From Arbacia lixula (taxonomy: Eukaryota > Echinodermata > Echinoidea > Arbacioida > Arbaciidae), in contig OZ022588.1 in assembly GCA_963669155.1 (NCBI GenBank), forward strand, positions 3,127,728-3,191,727: a stretch of DNA of 64,000 nucleotides. The letters run 5' to 3'. The notes under the pieces are model-generated. The model saw nothing but the letters and a program-made list of their open reading frames with translations, was not told where the DNA came from and searched no databases. This document shows positions 32,816 through 46,282 of the stretch, piece by piece. The stretch's first letter is position 1. Each line of letters begins with the position of its first letter. The position numbers were made by a program, and so were the translations under genes.

Positions 32816-34426
32816 CTATTCACTTTACATTAACGCCGGGAGGTACGTTTGACGGAATGATTGAAATAGAGAAGGAACGAAAAAAGCACATTCCAAATAA
32901 TGTAAGCGACTACTCATTATAAAGAGCCGGATGTGGAAGTTGCCAAAATATTAGGTATCAAATACAATGTCATGTAGTTCATATTACTGTTCCACACCCA
33001 GGAAAAATGGAGTAGGGCGTTCATTGATGTGTATGACTCTTTCAAATCATCATACCGACGTACTGTAGTATGAGCATAAATTATAATCTTCTATCAGCAC
33101 AAATAATGCAAACATTCGAGCACCATGCAATACCATTTCAATCGAGTGATTGAAGTGACGTAACGTGGCCTCCAGACTGTTTGACATTTTTTTTTTATTC
33201 AACATGAAATTAGAGATAAATGTTCTAAAGCTAGTCACTTTGCCATTCTTTTTTCAGTCCGTTCAAAATGTTGTGGGATCAGGAGAAATTTAGAATTGTT
33301 AGTCTAATGCAGCGACCCCCCCCCCCTTTATTTTTAATACTTTGGTGTAAAAATGCCCAACAGCCTGGAAACCAGGCTAGAATTCATGTGACAGTGTGAA
33401 CCTATCTAGCACGGAAGCACGTATAATATACGTGCTCTATTATAGTATTCATGATCATTCATTCATGTTTGATGTTAAGAGCGGGAATGAAGTATGGACG
33501 AAAAAATACTAATTTTGCTAATGAAATATACATATATATATGCAAATAATGGATGATCCATAGTCGATTAACTGAGTAATCGATCATTGTCAATGGCAAA
33601 CAAGAGAGGATGGGGGTGTATATAGGTAAAAGAGAGATAGAGACAGGGACAGAGACACGGAGACAGAGACAGAGAGAAACAGGAAAGGGGAGAGAGAATG
33701 TTTATGTAATGTATAAGCGTGTATACGTGCGTGTGTTTATGTATATGCACGTGCGGGCGAAGAAGGGATTGGAACTGGAGGAGAAGAGAGAGAAAGTTGA
33801 AGGGAGGGGTACAGACAGAAAGATGCAGATCAAGAAGATATAACGAGTAACAAAAGAGAGATCGACATGGAGAGTAAAAGCGAGAGATATAAAGAAATAC
33901 GAGAGAAAGAGAGATAAACAAATAGAAAGAAATATAGAGAGATGATTTGGAGAGAGCCAAGAACCCATATTCCGGGAAAGGGGAAGATTTATTTTAAAAA
34001 CACAACGTGCAATGTGTAAACCAATCTATTCAAAGCCTAAATAAGTACTCGTAGACTTTGTCGACTTTTGGGAGCATTGATCCCCAAACATGCCAACTTT
34101 TCCAAGTTCACATGTTGGCAGGATTAAATATTTAGCTAAATAAGATCGATCACGACAAATACGGTGGCCTATCGGAGGGTGGGGGGTTGGGGGGGGGGGG
34201 TACGCATCATCTAGCGTAGTGTGATATCCGGTCCATTAAGCTTCGTCATAATGGTGAAATCATTGACCTTACTCATTATTTCATTTCGAAATTAAATTTC
34301 CTATCTATTCTTATGATTTAACAAGTATGGAAATGCTTAAAACTATTCAATCTTTGCGTGCAACATACGGATTCATTCACAAGTAATAGAGCCATTTTGT
34401 CTAGCATGACGAAGGACTAATTTTTT
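32816..34426. other. Intergenic, purine-rich, no gene
   Basis: GA-rich low complexity at 33605-33945, C run at 33317-33327 and G runs at 34180-34200. No exon is supported. Confidence 0.4.
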
Positions 34427-35591
34427 TTAATCTGTGTCCATTAAATCCGATAGGTATTTGTCCGCAATTTCGAGGAGCTCAGCTTCGATCAAGGCCCTCC
34501 TGAGCTCCGAGCGCTGTTCCTCAACCCGAATTGTTTCCTTCCATCGCTGTATCATGTTGTTCGTGCCTTTACTGGTCACTTCTCCGTCCACTCTGTTGGT
34601 CTTCAGATATCTGTTTACATCGGACGATGAGATGCCGAGCTGAAGTCCGAGTTCTGTGATCTTGTCGTCACTAGCTATAGACCGGGCAATGCCGAGAATT
34701 TCTTTGTCGCTGAGACCACGCGAGCTTTGGACAGAAAATGACATTGAACATAGAGCAGGGTGAATAAAGTTTTTGAAAAAAATCGATATGCTGCAAGAAC
34801 AGGTTTTGGATCCATCATTTTCATCTCAGCTGCTCAGTGGGCCCTGTCTTAAAAAGATTTGCTATTGATCGCAACCGGACTTGCTATTCATATCAATCAC
34901 GGCTCCTGATAAGATGGGACCATTTTGTTTGGCCCGACCAGATGGGCCATTAGCTCTTGATTCATTGACGTGGGCCGCAACTTCCATTATTCCTATATCA
35001 CTTTGCATACACTGCGTAAAATGCGCTATACCAACAGCGACATTTTTTTTCGACACGTTTTTTCATCAGTGTTCATATTACTTGTCTGAAAGGAAGATAT
35101 CTTAATATAACGTTTCCAGTGATTTTTATGGAATATGATGCGGAAGCGTGTGAGATCGCAATTTTTGTACTGCAACTTAAAATCACGGTTAGAGCCTTTT
35201 TGCCATATTGTAACAATATTCCTCGATTGAATCTTTATAGATACATCGTAGGTATTACATGTCACAACTGCGCAAGCATATGTGGTGAGGGTATTTCCCC
35301 AAATTATTCTGCGCATGCGATTTTGTTTATACGTCAAATCCAGGCAAAAATCATACAGAGAATCGGCGGCATTGAACATATAAGATCAAAAAGAAAATTT
35401 TTGTAAAAGCAGGCATTCTTGTGAGACTAGGAGGAGACTGCAATGAATCTGCATCAATTGAACGGCTGATGGTACTCCATGTATAATAGCTCCATGCAGG
35501 ATCGTAAGGCGTAACGGGAAAATAACTCCACCACACACAATTTCTCGTCGCCATGCTAAGTACATGAACTGCCGACTCACCATTCCGCCAT
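34427..35591 (-). CDS. DEATH-domain-only protein, divergent partner of the adjacent NLR
   Basis: Two minus-strand exons: 35581-35591 (ATG GCG GAA TG) and 34427-34724, joined in phase 2 across GTGAGT and TTTTCTGTCCAAAG; 102 residues. Exon 1 (MAE) and its phase mirror exon 1 of the NLR (MAEGGSTSNT, phase 2). Exon 2 is a DEATH fold of about 89 residues beginning GLSDKEILGIARSIASDDK. It is about 79% identical by eye (70 of 89) to the NLR DEATH exon, including NMIQRWKETIRVE. Where the NLR exon has a donor after ADLYIP, this copy reads on through DLMDTD to TAA 34427-34429, so the protein is DEATH only. DEATH domains act by homotypic assembly. An adaptor, inhibitor or decoy for the neighbouring receptor is inference. 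A single-exon start at 34742-34744 is the alternative. Confidence 0.75.
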
Positions 35592-36519
35592 GTTGATACA
35601 ATGCAGCAGTCGTACTTGTCGCACCAAATAAACAGTAGAATACACGTTACTATCCTCCTTTCAGATCAGATATTGTATCTATACATCGATGATAAGACTT
35701 TCGGCATAATCCGTCACCAGTTACTTGCAGATATTACTTGCTTTCGCGATACGATTCAAGAATCGATGTGTGCCAACATGTAATATTGTTCACTGTCTGG
35801 TAGGCTATGTCTTGGTCACGTAATTGACGGTATAGTCCTTAAAGAACAATGCAACCCTTATATCAATTTTGACAGAATAGTAATATGAAAATCAGAAAAA
35901 AAATATAGGCAAAAGCTTGAGGACGGAAAAGTCACGATGACATGCCCAGGGGTCCGATTCATTTCTATCGAACTTCATGCGACTGTTTGCATAGTTTCTT
36001 GATAGTTCCTTAATAAATGTACATGCCTCGATCGATTAATAACATTATGATCACCTTCATCACGACGATCATATACCTTTAAGTAATGGATTCCGGACTT
36101 TTGACATTTGAACTTTGATGATATCTAATCCAGTGGAATGTACGGCTACATATTTCAATAATACGCATAATATATCGAGATTTTTTATAACTGCCCTGTT
36201 CGGACTTTGATTGGGAGTCATTTATTATATTTGAGCAACGTGAACATTGTTCGAACGATAGATGTTAAAAGATAATTCATAACTCAAGGCTGAGTGATGC
36301 AACTCAACACCCTAAATCAATGTTTAACAGCTTTGACCTTTGACATTTAGAACACCATATGCTGAGTTGCACAATGCCGTGAAAACCTGCTATTGTATGC
36401 TGTGAACACTAGAAACCATATCTTGTCTTCTGTGGCATCATTCATTTTCAACAGCCAGAGGATTAAACAGAGTATTCTTTTTCGGGACGTTGGTTACAAA
36501 TAGAAAAACGATTCCCAAG
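35592..36519. promoter_or_regulatory. Divergent intergenic region of the DEATH-only/NLR pair
   Basis: 928 bp separate the two start codons, which point outward. No TATA box or known response element could be assigned with confidence. A shared control region is inferred from the arrangement only. Confidence 0.4.
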
Positions 36520-39500
36520 ATGGCGGAAGGGGGAAGCACAAGCAACACACGGTGAGTGCAATTAACTGGCTTTGTTTTACTCTATTAAAGTGAACGTTGT
36601 AAAGATCAAAATGGGTCTGCAGAATGGTTTTAAAGTGGGGGTTGGGGACGACAACACAACATGCATGAAATAAGGGCACTTTCGCGAGGAATAGGGGCAC
36701 CTTTCAATGGTTAATATGCACACATATAATTGCTGAAACGTTGGCCAATGTAATACAATTGCATTAGACGTAAGCTTTGATTATATATGTTACAACAATT
36801 TCACACTCACACATGATTTGCTACGTCATTCCAAGCGTTCCTCTAAATTCTCAAATCAGCACATAATGATATTGAGTACTGATTATTCATTATGACGTCT
36901 TCCTAAGTTGAAACGGTTCGATGCACGTCACTCATTCACAAAGGCAACACTTTTAAAGAGGTCTTTTAAAGACTTTATAGCATAGTCAAATGCTGGTCAA
37001 TGAATTGCATGTTCTGCTTGTGCCCACATGCATTAATGACACATCAAGACTTAATAGGGTTTAGTTACTTCTCACTGTCAGACGCTGTTGGTTTGTCTTT
37101 AATAGCTTGTATACTTGGGAAGCACTCGCTATTCCGAAGGTTCGTTATTCCGGAAGTCACGCGACAAATGCTCGGATTAACGAACCCTATTTCGTTTTCG
37201 GACTAACGAACATCGAGGTATAGGCAATTTACGTGTTTCGGAATTACGAGCCTTCGGAATAACGAACCTTCGGAATAAACGAACCTTTGGAATATCGAAT
37301 TGTAACCGTATACTTTGCATGAAACCGTACATTTCAATCGAAACCTGAAGTATATTATGGAGAGACGTGGTCGTGCCGCTATGATTATGATTGTACTCAT
37401 CACCAAACTAGACGTTGTAATCATCCTTGCGGCCATGAAAGTTAGAAATCAGCAATTAGTTCGAGGTATGAATCATTCGATTGGTGGCGCAAAGGTTCGA
37501 TGAAGGGTTTCAGATAAAAGGTATGTGAGATACCTTGAATACGGAGGTTACAAATTCATTTGGAATCAAAGGTAAATAGGTACTAGTTTCACATCTAATT
37601 ACTGTCTTTGTCCTGGGCAAAGACACATTAATTGCGACTTGAGCATGTTGAGTGACAAGAAAACGTAGTTGCGTGCATGCGTTTGTTAGCATCCGTGTAT
37701 ATGGCAGTGTATGGGCAGGTGATGAGTGTGTCATTAACACGTCATCTTTTCTTTATGAAATTATTTTTTATTCCGACCTGAATATAATATTTGTAGCGGA
37801 AATGAATGATCAAGAATATCTCTTATTTTTTCACAAAATTATGTAGATAATATTACACCACATACATTATGTACATGATGACTTGAGAACGCCAAATCTT
37901 GTTTAGTCAACCGAACCAATTTCTTTAACCTCTTCTGCTAACAGTCAACATGGTCTAAGCGACAAAGATATCCTCGGCATTGCCCGGTCCATAGCTAGTG
38001 ACGACAAGATCACAGAACTCGGACTTGAGCTCGACATGTCATCGTCGGATGTGAAGAGATTTCTGAAGACCAATAGGATGGACGGAGAAGTGACCAGTCA
38101 GGGCACGTACAACATGATACAGCGGTGGAAGGAAACGATTCGGGTAGAAGATCAGCGTTCAGCACTCAGGAAGGCATTGATGGAAGTTAAGCTCATCGCA
38201 ATTGCGGACCTATACATACCAGGTAATGCCTTGGTCACAATGGTGATTTGCCATTTGGTCCAATCCCAGTTGGTCCACTCACTATTTCGTCTACCATCAC
38301 ATGCTGATATGTATGGGTTAGGGTAGGGGGTCTGGATTAGGTTTAACAGCTGAGGTTATGGTGTAGATTAGACTTAGAGTTGATAAGTTGATAAGTTAAC
38401 CCAGTATTTTAATCTAAAAAGGTATTTTTAAGGGGCTCCTTGTAGACGAAATGGTGAGTGCACCAACTGTGATTGGACCAAATGGCAATAAACCGTCACA
38501 ACCGGTCGTCCACGTTTCTGTGTCTGGTCTGCGTTGGATTTCGGAAAAAAAAACACTGCGTCAAACGCAGAGAGGTGCACGTTTTGGTTCATGCAACGTA
38601 GGAAGACGCAGTAGGTTATTCAATAAATTTTTATCAAGTAAATTGCGTTTGGTTTGGGGGCTGGCCATTTTTTTTTCAGGCATTATAGGAACACGCAGGA
38701 GTTGGCACGTAGCTCAACACAAGCTGCGGACACGCACGTGCAAAAGTACGCACGACTGGTCGTGACCAAGATTAAGGGAAGGGGGAGAAACCAAACCGAT
38801 TTTCATCATCGGGTACGTGTTCTACAGTCTAGACTATGCACTTTCTAAAGGTTTAAAAAGTCGGTTTATTTGACAGTTTAACACGACAATAAACATGCTT
38901 ATCACCTTTTCACACTTCCAGATGTTCTGATCCCCATGACGGCAAGGCAGGTCCGGCAGACCAGGGAAGATCTTATCAACCATTACAAGGAACATGACTT
39001 CAAGATCAAGACCTCTCCTCTGGATCCTGATGCCTACATCGACCTTGATAAGATGTACACCTGCACCAGTTTTAAGCTCGTTCTTGACAACAACAACCGG
39101 AGAAAGATGAAGACGGAGATGAAGAAGGAACAGAACCAGATTCCCATTGAATACGAAGGTATCATAAATTACAAGGTCAAAGGCAAGAAGGTTCTGAGGA
39201 TGGTGTGTGTAGGCGAAGCTGGAGTCGGCAAGTCCACCCTACTGGCGAAGATGGCTCACGACTGGGCCACGGCGAAGAGCTTCACGGATATCACCCTCCT
39301 GTTCCTGGTGCATCTTCGGAAGACGGAGGGAGTGCGATCGCTGGGCGAGATCGTGAAGGCGTATCTGTCGGCGGCTAATGAGGTCACCCCCATGCAGCTG
39401 GACGATTATGCAAACAACAACCCGGGAAAGGTACTCTTGCTCCTGGATGGGCTGGATGAATTCCGAGGTGATCCGAAGGCTGGGGACGACGAGGGCATCG

Positions 39501-41814
39501 TTATGGATATCTTGCGGCTCAGCAAGATGGCGTCCGTCCAGGTCATTGTCACAACACGGCCATCGAAACTCGATCTGATCAGCAAGGATAGCCAGCTCTC
39601 CAAAGTCTACTCCGTCGTTAAAGTTGAAGGTTTCAGGCCTGAGCACGTAAAGGAGTACATTAAGAAGTTCTTCAAGTCCGATCGGATGGCCGGACGAGAT
39701 CTTGTGAGATTCGTTGAGGACGAGTCTACCCTTGTTGCTGAGAATCTAGCACCATCTCCCTTCTTCTGCGCATTGCTGTGTCACTTATGGAAACACGAAG
39801 AGAAAAGAGAAACAGTAGCCAAACTTCACACCTTCTCCCAGCTCTTCTATGCACTGGTGGTCCACCTAAAGAAACACTTCCTCTCTAAGTCGAGTGCAGA
39901 CCAAGATGGACTAGACCTTTCGCTTTCTAAGATTGACGAATGTTTCGAAATCATCGGCAAAATGGCTTTAGAAGGGCTCTTGAAAAGGCGTCTCGTCTTT
40001 CCCAAGGACGATTTCTGGGAGTGTGAGGAGGCCCTGAACGTCGCGCTTGAAGTTGGAGTCCTGACTGTAACCAGAAGGGTTGTGCCTTGGGAGGTGGAGG
40101 TGAGAACAGGCAAACGGTATATCGAAGAGGTCTGTTATCCACACAAGCTCCTTCAAGAATTTCTGGGGAGCATCTTCCTCGCGTCGGTTCATCGGAAGGA
40201 CCCTGACAAGTTCATAAGGCTTCTCAAACAAAAGGTGCTGAAAGATTACCTGGAGTTCCGGTATGTCCTGTACTTCCTGGCCGCATACGATCTGGAGCTG
40301 GGAAAGCGAACGATGAGGGCACTACAATCAAGAACATTTCCCAGAGACTTTGTCGTAGACGTCGCCTTTGAGTGTCATCAAAAGGAAGCTATTTCACCTG
40401 TGATGAGTGGTCTCTTGACCCGTGACCCAGGAGTGGTTCTCACCCCAAACATGCACAACCACACCCTATCTGCATACTTCTTCATTCTGGACACATTTCC
40501 CAAGGTGGTGAGTGAATGAACCAATATCTTTTGGAGGCATGTCATCACTAGAAACATTCAATCAACCCACAAAGGAATTACCAAAAACATGAACCATCAA
40601 CTATACTCTTTCTCTCAAATGTATTGAGAACTTTGGAAACCTAGCATGCCATGCGTTCACAAGACGTCGGTAAGGCTTTCAAAGATGGCGAGTCTTTTTG
40701 TCATTGTCTTAGTCGAAGTAAGGAAACGTTTCAACATTCTTTTTGTCAATCTCTAAACGCTCATCGGTTGACCTCTTGGTCTTTAAATTTACAGGAAAGG
40801 TTCAGCTTCTGGAGGACAAACCTCGGCAGGACACTCTCAAAGGCTGCAGCAAAATGTGTATTCTCGGCAGAGAATATCAGGGTCTTGTCGATAGCTGAGG
40901 CAACCTTTCACGAGGACTTTTACTTCTCTATGGTCAAGAAATCTGCGTCTTCCAAGGTTTGTTGACTTACTTTTTTAAATTGACGGAAAGAGACACTGAA
41001 TGACCGATAAGACCCCAACGTATCCAGTGTAGATATCATCTCATGTTGTAGCTATTCAAAATAGTAATGTCCCGTTTTGATTCGATTAGATCGAGCACGT
41101 GACCCAGCGCGACTGCGTGATCAGTGAGACGGGGTTGGCCCAGGAGAACTATGCCAAAGCGCTCTGTGCGATGCCAGAGCTGAGAGAACTCGAGATGGAG
41201 AACGTATCGTTCAACAAAACGGACTTCTTCTATTGGCAGTTTGTGAAGAGCTCGGCCAACTCACATGTAGGTGTTTATCTCACTTTGATTAAGCCTTAAT
41301 ATGCCACATGTGAATTAATTTACCATCAATACATACCAATCTTATAGAGTAGGATTTTGTCTCGTACACACATGGTGAATTACCATTATCATGCCATTGT
41401 AGACATGTGTACAATATTTTCAAAATTACGTGCATTTTTTTTTATAAAGAAAACGTTATTTCATAAAGTATTTACAGGGAGTTTTCCTTACAACAAAATT
41501 GTATACGACATCGAGGCATTTTTGCACTGGTAATAAACATTATTGCTAAAGGGTAGCATGGTCTTTGGCAAAAAAATGAGTTTAAGCACAATGTCCGGAG
41601 GGATTGTCACAACATACGGATGTTAGCCTTCTTGAAATGATAACGACCCTGGTTTAACATAAACCTAATGCTAACCACCCTTGTACATCATGCACTATTT
41701 GCGTTTTATCCCTCCTCCCAAGCCAAAGAAGGAATAAGACAGACATGGGGTCAACGTGAACCTTTGCAATATACATTGTACCTGGTATGCCTACTTGTTA
41801 TGTATCATGTGTGC

Positions 41815-41852
<38 letters not shown>

Positions 41853-42391
41853 CACAATCGAGCTCAGATAGCGAATAGCTCAATAAAAAAGATGATTTTG
41901 ATCAAGTAGAAAGATCAAAGAATAAAACACGAATCAAAGCAAAGGGCAAGCATAGGGCTTAATTTCAGATTTCCCCCTTTTTGTTGATGTACAGCTGAAG
42001 ACAATTTCCATCCGTCGAATGTATGTGAACAGTCGGGCACTTGATGCATTTGTCACAGCGCCCTCTATCCGCGAGCTCTCTTTACACAAGATCAGGGTTG
42101 ATGGCTCGGATCAAGTTGACGTACTCATGAAACAGGTGGGCTATATTATTCATTTCTTCCGCGTTTTTGTTACTCAACAGCTTTTTTTTCATCACCTAGG
42201 ATAAAATTTGATTTAAGGAACGATTTTAGTAATAAAATCGATCTGGAAATTCATTGACTTCTATTTCAATCAATAATATCGAAAACAATATGAATCTTGT
42301 GGACGAAATGTTGAGTATAATATTCTTCTCCTGCGAGTTTATCATTTTATTTTTTGCATATGCATATATATATGTAGATATAGTCTATGTG

Positions 42392-42439
<48 letters not shown>

Positions 42440-45400
42440 TGTGTGTGCTCCAATTGCATTCATGTTTAAACTATGCTGGTAGAAAACATATTTTTTATCC
42501 ATATCATGGGCAATGAAAACTCGTATCACATGACCATCTTTTTCTCTAATCATGATCATTACAACTGCATTATTGGCAATAAAAAATAGGTAGCATTTTA
42601 CGTGGAAACTTCAGTCTCAATGAAGTTAAAGGGGTGGTCTATCCTAACGTCAAGTTGGTTTTAATAAAAGCAGAAACATAATAGAAACATAATAGTAAAG
42701 GTGTGACGAAAATCCGTCAAAGGATACAAAAAAGTTATGATCTTTTGAAATTTCAATTTTGTAACGCCACGTGCGAGGTGCTCTCCCATTATGTTGTGTG
42801 GTAATTGATTACATGTATTGCACTGTTTCTGTTTTTGATGAAGGATTTTTTTTTTTACTGCGAAGAGGTATTTATGTCAAAACGTGTACAAATAAAAATT
42901 ATGCATATCCTTTGAAGAAAATTGACATTTTCAAATAAAATGTACACATTTGGAAGAGAACCTCGCACGTGACGTCACAATTTTTTTTTTTGAAAAATCA
43001 TAATTTTCTTTTCCTTTGACGAATTTTCATAGAATCTACACCAATATTTTTTTCGTTCATATTTCTGCTTTTCATGAAACCAACTTGATTTGAAGATAGA
43101 TCCAGTTATTTTCAGGATGACTGTGTCTGGTAAAGTGGGTCTCTGATTGCGAACTAATCACAGACCCGGACAAAGTCTATCCGTGATCAAAATGTATCCT
43201 GACTTGCTAATAACTCTGATGGAATTAATGATTAGCCTATGCCTGTTTTCTGGTTGTACTCTATAGCCTACTGCGCAAGTGTGTCACGTGACAAAGCTCA
43301 CCATAGATGACGAGTCCCTACTCGCACTGAACCGACTCAACTTTGCCGCTAAGACTCCAATGATCAATGACGTCACTTTGGAGTGCTACAGGTAAAGGTA
43401 TACATCAGGCTGCATCGTGTGCAGAACCGTTGCTGCATAATTGCCCATATATGCACGTTTTGTCAGACTCGGGGGGAATCAGTTATTCATGTTTTTGCAG
43501 GCAAAGGTCGTTTGAGATATATATGATAGGTAGGAAACATTATGTATACAGTGCAATGAATATAAGGCCAGTGCAAGTCGGGGTACGGCGAGAATGTGTC
43601 TTCATCGATGACATGTGTAAAGTAAATATTCAATTCCATTCGAAATTATCACTCTATAGAGATTATACTATACTTTTTATTGTATGTGTTTACATTCAGG
43701 AAAAAAACTAAAAGTTGTTACTCTTGATTTCAGCGGGAGTTACAAAATAATGGTTCAACAGTGAAACGTTTAGATTTACAGATATAATATATTGATATGA
43801 AGTACTTAGAGTCATTCTGAATTTACAGTTTTCATCGTCAAATCACATTACATTGTTGATAAATGTGATAAAATGTTGCTACATTCGCTACGTTTGCTAC
43901 ATTTGCTATGTTGCTACTGGGTGATATTGGAAGGCAAACGAGAGAAAAATAATGTAAGAGACGAATTCATCTAGGACTGCGCCAAATTTGATTGACACTC
44001 AGGGATGAGCTTACCGGTGACGTCATCGACTCTTTGAAGTTCCCTCTCCTTCAGAAGCTGGCCTTGATGACGTCATCTCCCAATGGAACGGACCTGTCTG
44101 AGTCGGACCCCCTCGCGCGCGCTTTGGCCACGTCGTGGCCCGTGCTCGCCCGCCTCGAGATTGCGCGCATCTTCATGGACGATGCGCAGATAGAGACTAT
44201 TCTGGGGAAGGTGCGCAGGCATCGGTATCTGAAGTCGATCAGGTAAAGGACCGTACCTGTATGCTGCCATGATGTCGATTGCTTCTAATGTCTTCGAGAA
44301 CAAGAAAATGACAAAGATGGGGAAGAAAATATTAATGTTTTCATTTCCAGTTTTCTGTCTGGAGGGTGGTTTCTTCAACTATGAACAACTGATGAACATG
44401 GTCTTTTATTACGCCGACAAAATTATTAAGGGTATCTTCACATTTTGTCCTGGTTCATTCAGACCATGTCCGTAGATTCTGTAACTGCTATCACTGAGGG
44501 CCATGGATGATACATATTACCAAAACAATGGTAAAATGGACTAGAGTGGAAAGAAGGGCATGGAGAAGTACTATAACAAGGGGATTTTAAGAATGAAAGA
44601 GCAAGAAAGGGAAATTATAAAGGATAATGAAGAGAACGTAAAAAGGGAATAAAAGAAGTAAACAAAAATAAATGAAGATGATGAAAAAGGTGAATAAGAA
44701 GACGATGTGGATAAAAACATCCATACAAATAACACCACCACCAAAATCACCTTCACTACTATATATATCACAACTACCAAAGTTATCATCATCATCAACG
44801 TAATTGTTCTTCCTGAATTATGTGACTCATTGGTTACTATGATTACCAGGCTCGACAGATGCTACGAAGGGTGTGATGATGGCGACGTCATAGACACCCT
44901 CCTGGATGAGATAAAGGAAGAAGGCCAAATCGACATCGAAATCATCAAGGCTAGCGATGAGGACTTGGTAAGAGTTACATCTGTAGTACTCTGTTCAGGC
45001 AACCGCAGACGATACGATCCGAAGTCATATCACATTATTTCCTGTAGATTTTTTTTCTCCTTTTTTTGACCCCCTTCACAACACTTTTAAAAATAAACTT
45101 TTGGCACTAATTGCGGTCATAGTCAGTCCTGGGGCCTGTTTCTCCAAGATCGAGTTGCTATCTATAGCAACTTTCAAATCAATTGTCAAGTTGCTATCCA
45201 TTGCAACTCATCGTATCACAAATCACCACTGTTATCTATTTGCAATCAATTGTATAGTTACGATCAATCCACACAAGCTACGATCAATATCAACAACAAG
45301 TTACAATCAATATCGATCGTAGGTTCTTTATGATACAGCTTTATGATCGATATCAATCATACGATCAATAGATCAGACGTACGATTGATCTATCGATCAT

Positions 45401-46072
45401 ACGATCAATCGTAGCTCTTTGTGATACGGGCCCCCTGGAGTAATAGTTGAGACGTGCTAAAAAGTAGAGAAGAGCACTATGATGAGATTGATTTTTTGAA
45501 AGTCTCGGGGTGCATTAGTAGCATGCTGTCACCATGGCAACCCTGTACACAACCGTGTCAGACCTATCGGGAATCATTGAAAAGCACAATCGAACATTGG
45601 GTAACCTATATTCCTAGAGCAACAATCATGTTGAGAGACAGACTGTTAGCAGTGCTGGATTATGTCAACGCGTGTGTTTATTTTCATTCCTTTCCCAAAT
45701 GCATGTTCCTTTTCAAATGAAATCGCCAACATTACGTTGTGTTTTTGTATTCAGTTGAGAGTTTGATTGCATGGCATGGTATTCCTAAGGAATTCGCTCG
45801 AACTCTGACGTCTAATATACCATCAGTGCCTGGGAGAATCGAGAAACCGAAGTGAGATATTTCAAATTTATTATCCTCTTACGTTTCAGATGGTCAGTGA
45901 CAGCGACGATGAATACGAACGCGGTCATGTAGAGTCGTTTGACAGCGTGCTTTACGGAGAATTCGATAGCGGTGACGAGTTTCATGACAACGATGATGAA
46001 GGAGATAATTACGATGACCTTGGTGATGAGAGCGTCGATTCTGATGATGACGATTCAAGTGACGACGAATGA
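36520..46072 (+). CDS. NLR-type receptor: DEATH-NACHT-LRR with acidic tail
   Basis: Intracellular pattern-recognition NTPase of the NLR class. Ten exons join in frame: 36520-36551, 37945-38222, 38922-40507, 40795-40956, 41090-41266, 41995-42135, 43267-43391, 44003-44242, 44850-44967 and 45890-46072, giving 1013 residues. The DEATH domain spans residues about 12-103. The large exon 3 holds NACHT: Walker A GEAGVGKST (201-209), Walker B LLLLDGLDEF (275-284), sensor VIVTTRPSK (311-319) and a winged-helix-like PHKLLQEFLGSIFLA. Exons 4-9 (residues about 633-953) encode degenerate leucine-rich segments, such as MPELRELEMENVSF and APSIRELSLHKIRV. Exon 10 is a Ser/Asp/Glu tail of 60 residues. Phases agree at every junction when the open segment 38680-38812 is skipped. 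No signal peptide or transmembrane segment is seen, so it is cytosolic. Confidence 0.85.
37119..37300. repeat. AACGAACCTTCGGAATA short-unit repeat
   Basis: Several imperfect direct copies of TTCGGAATAACGAACC and one inverted start (ATTCCGAAGGTTCGTTATTCCG) lie in NLR intron 1. Confidence 0.7.
38680..38812 (+). other. Exon-like open segment out of phase with the NLR
   Basis: Bounded by TTTTTTTCAG and CGG|GTACGT, it encodes 44 residues without a stop (HYRNTQELARSSTQAADTHV and onward to TDFHHR). It looks like an amphipathic linker. It needs phase 2 in and gives phase 0 out, while the DEATH exon ends in phase 1 and the NACHT exon starts in phase 1. Inclusion would break the frame; skipping preserves it. 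It may be a dead exon, an alternative exon or a site of sequence error. Confidence 0.5.
41811..41850. repeat. (GT)n microsatellite
   Basis: Perfect GTGTGT run in NLR intron 5. Confidence 0.9.
42390..42449. repeat. (GT)n microsatellite
   Basis: GTGTGT run with two T-rich interruptions in NLR intron 6. Confidence 0.9.
42627..43115. mobile_element. AAAGGG-TAGTTCACCCTGAAAT family palindrome, divergent copy
   Basis: Left-arm marks: GACGAAAATCCGTCAAAGGAT, GCCACGTGCGAGGTGCTCTCCC. Right-arm marks: AACCTCGCACGTGACGTCAC, TTTCCTTTGACGAATTTTCAT. Found in NLR intron 6, with eroded ends. Confidence 0.75.
45131..45434. mobile_element. MITE-like element, GAGTTGCTATCTATAGCAACTT family
   Basis: GGGGCCTGTTTCTCCAAGATCG at the left; CTTTGTGATACGGGCCCC at the right; AT-rich interior of GATCAAT/CGATC words that fold back. 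Related copies: 56880-56992 (partial) and 63744 to the window end. It lies in NLR intron 9. Confidence 0.7.
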
Positions 46073-46282
46073 GCGTGTCGTCGTTTCTTCCATTTTACGA
46101 TCTCAACGAGTTATGAGTTCAGCTCGCTAATGAAAATAGTGTCACAGCTAGTAGCTATTAAACACCGAAATAGAGAAATTATCAGGAAATGCTATTATCG
46201 ATCATAACCATGTGACACAGTCAATGATGACAAAATGAAGTTTCTATTTTGCTTATAGCCTCTAGTATAAAGTTGTGTACAT

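Noticed and set aside
39239-40231. Minus-strand frames opposite the NACHT exon
   Set aside because: Shadows of the long plus-strand exon, which carries the Walker motifs.
45454-45720. 88-codon frame inside NLR intron 9
   Set aside because: No fit in phase to exons 9 or 10, no acceptor, no LRR pattern.
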